This document shows, piece after piece, positions 60,501 through 64,000 of a stretch of DNA of 64,000 nt (positions are counted from its first letter, which is position 1; each line of letters starts with the position of its first letter). The stretch is from assembly GCF_003112555.1 (NCBI RefSeq), contig NZ_BEWB01000009.1, positions 371,759-435,758 on the forward strand, written 5' to 3'. Under the pieces are notes generated by a model, which saw only the letters and a program-made list of their open reading frames with translations, searched no databases and was not told the DNA's origin. The stretch comes from Streptomyces coelicoflavus. GTDB taxonomy: Bacteria; Actinomycetota; Actinomycetes; Streptomycetales; Streptomycetaceae. The position numbers were made by a program, and so were the translations under genes.

Positions 60501-61471
60501 GGCTCGCACTCGCGATGGCCGACGATCACCCCGAACAGGAAGCGCAACTCCTTCGCACCCTCGCGGACGCGGCAACCGGAACCGAGGCCACTGAGCCGGC
60601 CGCCATCTGCACACAGGTCGCCCGGCACACGTGGCACTGCACGCGATCAGCCGAGGACCGACTGGAGCGCCTGGCCCTGCTGGGCACCCAGGGGCCGGAT
60701 CAGGCGGTTCCTGCGGTACTGGAGGCGATCGGTACGGTGCTCCACTCCAACGCACCGGTAGACCCCGCAGCGGTGGACGCTTGCGCGGCCGTGCTGGAGC
60801 GGGGGCTCACCACCGACACCACCGGCCTCCTGAACAACGACAGCCTGAGCCTCATCAGCCACGGAGTAATCCAAATCGCCCGCCGGTCGCCCGAGCGGTT
60901 CGCCCAGGTCCTGGCAGGACATGTCCTCAGCGGTCGCCGCCTGCCGGCTCCCTGGACGGAGCACCTCGAGAGCCTCGACATTGCGGTGCGTAACAACATC
61001 ACCGCCGCGTTCGAGCAGCACTGGTCGACAGCACCGGCCACCGCCCTCAACGACTCCGTCCAAGACGCGCTGTGTGAGACGTTCATTGCGATCGGCAAGG
61101 ACACCGAAGCCTGGTCGCGAACACTAGTCGAGTGGGCCGGCGGACCGCCGAGCGCACGCCGCAGAGCGGCGAAGGCGGTTCACCTGGATTGGTCGAGCAG
61201 TACCTGGGGACAGGTTGTCCCAGAGCTCCTGGTTGCTGGGCTGACCCCTGAAAGCCAGGAGCTGATCCTGCACGGGCTGGCCGCGGTGAACGCCGTCTTC
61301 ACCGACTTGGACGCCGTGATCCGCCCTCGCCGGGAGGCTGCGGAGAAGCTGAAGTCCCACCCCGACGCCTTGGTGCAGGCGTTCGCCACCACCGCGCTGG
61401 AACACCTTGACAGTTCCGCCTCGGTCTTCCGGGGCATGCAGCAGCGCAGCCGCACCGGCTACCCCACCTGA
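57572..61471 (+). CDS. Large STAND-type NTPase with a PD-(D/E)XK-like N-terminus; Avs-like antiviral candidate
   Basis: 1299 residues in three parts. Residues 1-130 resemble a restriction-endonuclease (Mrr/Cap4-like) fold: CYPHLRLTSATGDTGLDGYD with a candidate Asp46, Glu58 in KDEIEVALWVSLQ, and Gln66. The usual Q/ExK Lys is not in register, Lys72 being nearest. Residues 195-330 are a P-loop NTPase: Walker A GPGGCGKT (201-208), Walker B LILVIDD with AH (244-252), an Arg-containing VRLVLTVRPGQR sensor. The remaining 900 residues are helix-rich repeat-like, fitting a target-binding sensor as in antiviral STAND (Avs) proteins. GTG with GGAGG 8 nt upstream. Composition is less GC-rich than the core genes, and the gene lies alone in an island. 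Defence is inferred. Confidence 0.75.
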   Translation: MLYETAKIALEQLTDDRALERVALRVLRKCYPHLRLTSATGDTGLDGYDRALFKDEIEVALWVSLQATWTTKLTTELKKHQEHGRTAPAFFVMNRPATEIKKEQERDRAKTDFGVSLEIFDLAELATQLESDDLRWVAEAELGVRPRRPRALTTAEVYLDRLSRTVPGMAAELRGTAEIGNQLRARLAPESSEDRVVVVEGPGGCGKTRIAIETARSVATTLVVPSAAPFTLDSFTEVGLDAPLILVIDDAHRSQSLSAVAAMLADQRFDRVRLVLTVRPGQRDRTLYAAGAENHVGAPVVLLPLDRPEIDTIITDHGIQREEFRKAVITLAGGNPLLAHTACQVALSNGKFDWGDASDLLRELVADRLRALDDPGLHRTVAVGLALLTKAGDPAGHHGGQDIAVLHGAVSGLPSEPDRLDRILDNLADAGLVDTPPYTFRPDLAAAVVLADALTPGAMVRLDTNAALRHLATHSGLTPGLTPQEHADVLEAATRRLDPQIGVLAAAARDSGNQAAASAITTFVLGLLPEDAHLGQWASIVRLASQAASADPTLLAQLTERLARRWPVPASEQLWGDTDAVAYYRFELDRLCEEFARLAARTNPETTPAAVASVLDIAWLVDAARPVFGSHQPDTLLRTFHAWTGPRNWHNGQALMDRRGALLGAISRWVRDRTDEPPLGLDPADAAKRGPESVTRVLLAALQPYLTVTVELVQRGTPEQANTLNISTAALPDLPETRHQLDQALDLLEPLLAEPALHRPEHLNLLNALVAVPEQLRQAAGRGLPGNHHQKLPAHAEKVLVEAASRFAEKIAARWTGLPLSVRRRAVEAALGTGTRRTDLAGAAANGEPIAVAALSDLGLAHLLVVQPPNTFTATCAEDVATQKSTAITLAGQLTTAQAIDLLEAADPSFFGTAHEVLPAFAAAIGESATDADPVLDRIASRPLPGDAALLAGLATQHTDRVWQWVSEHAGDPRLAGLALAMADDHPEQEAQLLRTLADAATGTEATEPAAICTQVARHTWHCTRSAEDRLERLALLGTQGPDQAVPAVLEAIGTVLHSNAPVDPAAVDACAAVLERGLTTDTTGLLNNDSLSLISHGVIQIARRSPERFAQVLAGHVLSGRRLPAPWTEHLESLDIAVRNNITAAFEQHWSTAPATALNDSVQDALCETFIAIGKDTEAWSRTLVEWAGGPPSARRRAAKAVHLDWSSSTWGQVVPELLVAGLTPESQELILHGLAAVNAVFTDLDAVIRPRREAAEKLKSHPDALVQAFATTALEHLDSSASVFRGMQQRSRTGYPT

Positions 61472-61667
61472 TCCGGAACCGCCACCAGCCCGGGAGTGCC
61501 TGATGGGCCTTCCGAGCAGGTAAGTTCGGGGCCGCTGGGCTCCCCACCCTGCGTCGAGGAAGCCCCACGGAACGGGGCCAGCAGCTTCGCCGCAGGGTGG
61601 GCCGAGGGCCCGGTCGTGGTGTACCTGTGACCAGCCACTGCGACGCTGAGGGGTTCAGCGGCGCGTG

Positions 61668-61865
61668 ACGCCGAACGCAAAGCCTGGACGCCGCCCTCGC
61701 GCCAGGCCCGCCGCCAGCGCCCCACCGACCGCTCACTGACCCGCAGATCCCGGGCGAACGCAATACCGTCTCACCCGCCTCGAAGCTGATCCCGGCCTCC
61801 AACCACACCTGTTCAAGAAACGTCCACCGCTCTGCGGTCAAGGCCCCACCCTGCGCGTGCCGCAT
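61668..61865 (-). pseudogene. IS630-type transposase remnant, frameshifted
   Basis: Reading from an ATG at 61865, the first 36 codons (HAQGGALTAERWTFLEQVWL, EAGISFEAGETV) match the start of IS630-family transposases. After a shift near 61765 the next frame continues as GIAFARDLRVSERSVGRWRR and AWREGGVQALRSA, the winged-helix DNA-binding part. The catalytic DDE half is missing. It lies just after the STAND gene, on the opposite strand. Confidence 0.8.
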
Positions 61866-62262
61866 ACCACCGGCATATCGCAGGGATCACTACCTGCCAT
61901 CACCGACAACAGGCGAAAACCTCAATATTTCACCCTAACTACCCTAAACGTCCCGCAATCAGTGTCGCTAATCAACAACGGCTGACGAAGGTGCTGAGCT
62001 GCACCCCAAGTAGGCCAATGCAGAAACCCTGCCAGCGAACCTGCGAGGCTCCTTCGGGTACATGCTCAGGTATCCACGGTGCGTGTCCGGACGACAACCG
62101 AGGACGAACCCGCTCTGGTAGGCAACGGCATGAGCCGTTGGGCACTCACCGAAGGCTCCCGCCGGGACGGGCCGTCGAGCACGCGCACCACACAATCACG
62201 TTCCTCGCCTGAGAGACGAGCCAGCAGGGCCACGACCCGGCCCAACTCATCCTCACCCGACC
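61866..62262. other. 397-bp A/T-richer spacer, with a possible short open frame
   Basis: 61895-61980 is markedly A/T-rich for this genome (runs such as CTCAATATTTCACCCTAACT), with no recognised gene. On the minus strand a 66-codon frame from GTG at 62266 to 62066 (RSGEDELGRVVALLARLSGE, then ERDCVVRVLD) overlaps the stop of the MBL fragment by 4 nt (GTGA). It may be the end of an ancestral operon partner; I cannot assign it. Confidence 0.3.
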
Positions 62263-62505
62263 TCACCGATCACCAGCCAGATCGAGATCACGCTCGGACG
62301 CCTCTACAAGAGTCGGCTCCGGCCTCGGCCGACGCCACGGATGAGCGATCGGCTGGGACACGCCACGCCACCAAGCATCCGCGGGCAGCTTCCCCGCCGG
62401 CTCGAACGGCTCGCCGGGGCGGGGGAACGCCACCGCCTGCCCCGCCTCCTCCGCCGCTTCCTTCGTCCACTCCCCCGGCTCCGCCCACGGGTGCGGGGCC
62501 CCACA
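62263..62505 (-). pseudogene. C-terminal fragment of a metallo-beta-lactamase-fold hydrolase, copy 2
   Basis: On the minus strand it reads APHPWAEPGEWTKEAAEEAG, then QAVAFPRPGEPFEPAGKLPA and WWRGVSQPIAHPWRRPRP, the last 80 residues of the same MBL family as the fragment at 56749. I judge protein identity with copy 1 to be around 80 percent, DNA less. The upstream sequence is unrelated. Both fragments face the same way, forming diverged direct repeats around the STAND gene. Confidence 0.8.
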
Positions 62506-62700
62506 GCCAGGCACTCACGACCGTCCCTCCACCAGCCTCGGCGGTGGCTCGGGCAGCAGCGGCGCAATGAGCAGTCGAGGTGTCGTGGCTGGCTCGGGAG
62601 TCAGGGGTTGCGCGGGTTCAGCGGATGGGCAGCCAAAGCCGACCCCGTTTCCGAAGCCGGGCTGGCCGCGGCCAGAACGTCCTGGTGGTCGCACCAGACC

Positions 62701-63573
62701 AAAGGGTGTTGCAGAAGGCCGTGATCAGGCAGGTCGGAGCGGGTGTCCGGGGCTGTGCTGTCACGCGGCGAGGGCGCGGTTGTGCATGCGGGCGACGGCC
62801 TGGACGGCGTGGTGGAGGCCGTCGCCGCGTTGCTGGCAGTCGCGAAGGATCTTGTAGTTCTTCATGCGGGAGAAGGTGTGCTCGACGCGGGCGCGGACCT
62901 TGCGATGCTGCGCGTTGTCTTCCTCCTCACCCTTCAGCAGGGGCCGCCCGGGGCGTTTGCGGTGCGGGACAATCAGGCCGGTGTTGATGTAGGCGCCGTC
63001 GCCGAGGACCGTCACGCCTTCGCAGTGCTGGGCCAGGCCGGAGTCCCGCCAGGCTTTCGCGTCCGCGGTGTTGCCGGGCACCGGACGGGCGGTCGCCACC
63101 ACCAGACGTGTCTCGGCGTCCACGATGACCTGCACGTTCGCCGAGAACCGGTAGTTTCGGGAGGACGCTCCGACCTTGCGGTCGCGGACCGGGACGAGGG
63201 TGCCGTCGACAATCCACAGCCGGTCGGTGGCATCGGCGCAGGCCCGGGCCGGCTCGAGTGCAAGCAGCGGGCCGAGCCTCTGGATCACCCGGCACACGGT
63301 CGCGGGCGAGATACCGAACAGAGGGGCGAGCTGCCGCATGGTGAGGTTCGTGCGGTAGTACACGGCCACCAGCAGCACCCGCTCGGCCAGCGGAAGCCGC
63401 CACGGACGACCCCAGCCACATCGCTCGCCACCGCGTTCCCGGACCGCTTACAGCAGCCGACCGAACTGGTCCGTCCGCAGCCCCGTGAACGTCTCCACCC
63501 ACACCCGCTCGGCCCTCAACACCCCAGCCATATAAGGGAGATGCCCAGCTCACGGCCTTTTGCAACACCCTTT
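62701..63573 (-). mobile_element. 873-bp IS5-type insertion sequence
   Basis: Terminal inverted repeats of 24 bp: 62701-62724 (AAAGGGTGTTGCAGAAGGCC and onward) and 63550-63573, complementary at 23 of 24 positions. Inside is a single DDE transposase gene on the minus strand. No target-site duplication is obvious in the adjoining bases. The transposase resembles the small IS5/Tnp_4-like (HARBI1-type) enzymes common in Streptomyces. Confidence 0.88.
62761..63531 (-). pseudogene. IS5-type DDE transposase with a nonsense codon at position 28
   Basis: From ATG at 63531 the frame reads MAGVLRAERVWVETFTGLRT then DQFGRLL, followed by TAA (codon 28, 63450-63448), and then continues in the same frame as AVRERGGERCGWGRPWRLPL. 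Downstream are WIVDGTLVPVRDRKVGAS (first Asp), VLGDGAYINTGLIVPHRK (second Asp) and KVRARVEHTFSRMKNYKI (Glu). The intact product would be 256 residues. An internal start would drop only part of the N-terminus, but a single early stop makes inactivation likely. Confidence 0.85.
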
Positions 63574-63625
63574 AGCCGCCGCTGTTGCCACCTCCTATCT
63601 CCCTCGCCTGCGAGACGCAGATGAT

Positions 63626-64000
63626 CTACCTGCGGCGCCCTTTCCGCCGAGCACGGGTAGACCGCGAAGGCTGTCTGCGGGCTGCCGTTGCGGCTTCCTT
63701 CGGAATGGTCGGGCCAGGTTGGAGACGCACGGAGACCAGGGCTGCGGCGAGCAACCCGCTGTCGCTCGCCTCGACGATTCGGCGGTGTACCTCTGCAGGG
63801 GCCGTCATGAGTTGCCGGTGCGCGGGCAAGTCATGGAGAGCCAGACCGTAGCCATACAGCACGAGCACGCTGCCACGGTCACGGGCTGCCTGCCGCCACC
63901 GGCCTGATGCCGTCGCATTGGCGCGGGCGATGACGGTGCCATCGTCATGCTCGAGGGTCAGCCCTCGGCCCGCCACAGTGAGCGTGAGGTACTCCAGTGT
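63626..64000 (-). CDS. Hypothetical protein (C-terminal part; runs off the right edge)
   Basis: The minus strand is open from 64000 to the stop at 63626, reading LEYLTLTVAGRGLTLEHDDG at the window edge and then ALHDLPAHRQLMTAPAEVHR. A shorter ORF starts at ATG 63976, but the frame stays open upstream, so that start is not required. I do not recognise the family. Codon use is less GC-biased than the core chromosome, in keeping with the island. Confidence 0.5.
   Translation of the reverse strand, partial: TLEYLTLTVAGRGLTLEHDDGTVIARANATASGRWRQAARDRGSVLVLYGYGLALHDLPAHRQLMTAPAEVHRRIVEASDSGLLAAALVSVRLQPGPTIPKEAATAARRQPSRSTRARRKGRRR

Noticed and set aside
61882..61904. TTGTCGGTG-N8-TAGTGA near the IS630 remnant as a further PafBC promoter
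   Set aside because: The -10 box ends in A rather than T, and the only gene downstream is a pseudogene.
62066..62266. Complete small gene downstream of MBL fragment 2
   Set aside because: Only a GTGA overlap and a plausible helix support it; no family match and it follows a broken gene, so it is mentioned within the spacer entry only.
62515..62640. Minus-strand reading PRLLIAPLLPEPPPRLVEGR resembling the first residues of an IS5-type transposase
   Set aside because: Too short (about 20 residues), with no continuation in any frame.

Overview
The window is chromosomal DNA of an actinomycete, almost certainly Streptomyces. GC is very high, GTG and TTG starts are common, and the gene content is characteristic of the genus: a WhiB-like protein, a complete conservon operon (cvnA-D), a fused MnhA antiporter subunit, large LuxR-type and GntR/UTRA regulators, and many small lipoproteins and DUF proteins. 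I assign the genus from gene content only. No 16S rRNA gene is present.

Layout. 1-8.3 kb: the start of a large P-loop (LuxR-type) regulator divergent from a zinc-metalloprotease homologue whose catalytic Glu is Gln; a first tRNA-Pro(GGG); a BASS transporter; a cupin; and a NarL-type two-component system divergent from an ABC exporter. 8.3-23.4 kb: a myo-inositol/sugar region. It has two Gfo/Idh/MocA dehydrogenases, a LacI regulator and a PhyH-type dioxygenase, then an ABC importer operon (binding lipoprotein, permease, ATPase, IolE-like barrel protein) divergent from iolC, an aldolase, iolB, iolD and a GntR regulator. The shared 250-bp promoter region carries a large inverted repeat built on TGTCAA/TTGACA, which also forms both -35 boxes. 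23.4-38.5 kb: mixed chromosome, with an ankyrin protein, a second tRNA-Pro, CobF, a DHA2 transporter with a soluble C-terminal winged-helix-like domain, TauE/SafE, an acyl-CoA ligase and thiolase divergent from a lipase, WhiB, a DUF3140 protein, an endonuclease III-like protein, a lipoprotein, and a glutamine synthetase-like gene next to an amidohydrolase (the two halves of fungal FluG). 38.5-45.2 kb: a six-gene mnh/mrp Na+/H+ antiporter operon in which every junction is a 4-nt overlap. 45.2-54.7 kb: a third identical tRNA-Pro(GGG), an MFS exporter, a YjbR/MmcQ gene, LysR, tdh-kbl (threonine to glycine) and a conservon with an added GAF gene.

55-64 kb is accessory DNA after a hydrolase/TetR pair. 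Two C-terminal fragments of metallo-beta-lactamase-fold genes lie in the same orientation at 56.7 and 62.3 kb. Between them is a 1299-residue protein with a PD-(D/E)XK-like N-terminus, a STAND-type P-loop NTPase and a long helical C-terminus, the architecture of antiviral STAND (Avs-like) sensors. An IS630-type transposase remnant follows it. An 873-bp IS5-type element with a nonsense codon in its transposase lies at 62.7-63.6 kb. This is the best candidate in the window for a little-described defence system.

Two promoters (upstream of the VOC/PhnB-like gene at 13.5 kb and the YjbR gene at 47.3 kb) match the RecA-NDp/PafBC DNA-damage motif TTGTCRGTG-N8-TAnnnT exactly, and a third (MFS gene, 46.9 kb) matches with one mismatch. 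The YjbR transcript would be leaderless. No CRISPR array, rRNA or prophage was seen.
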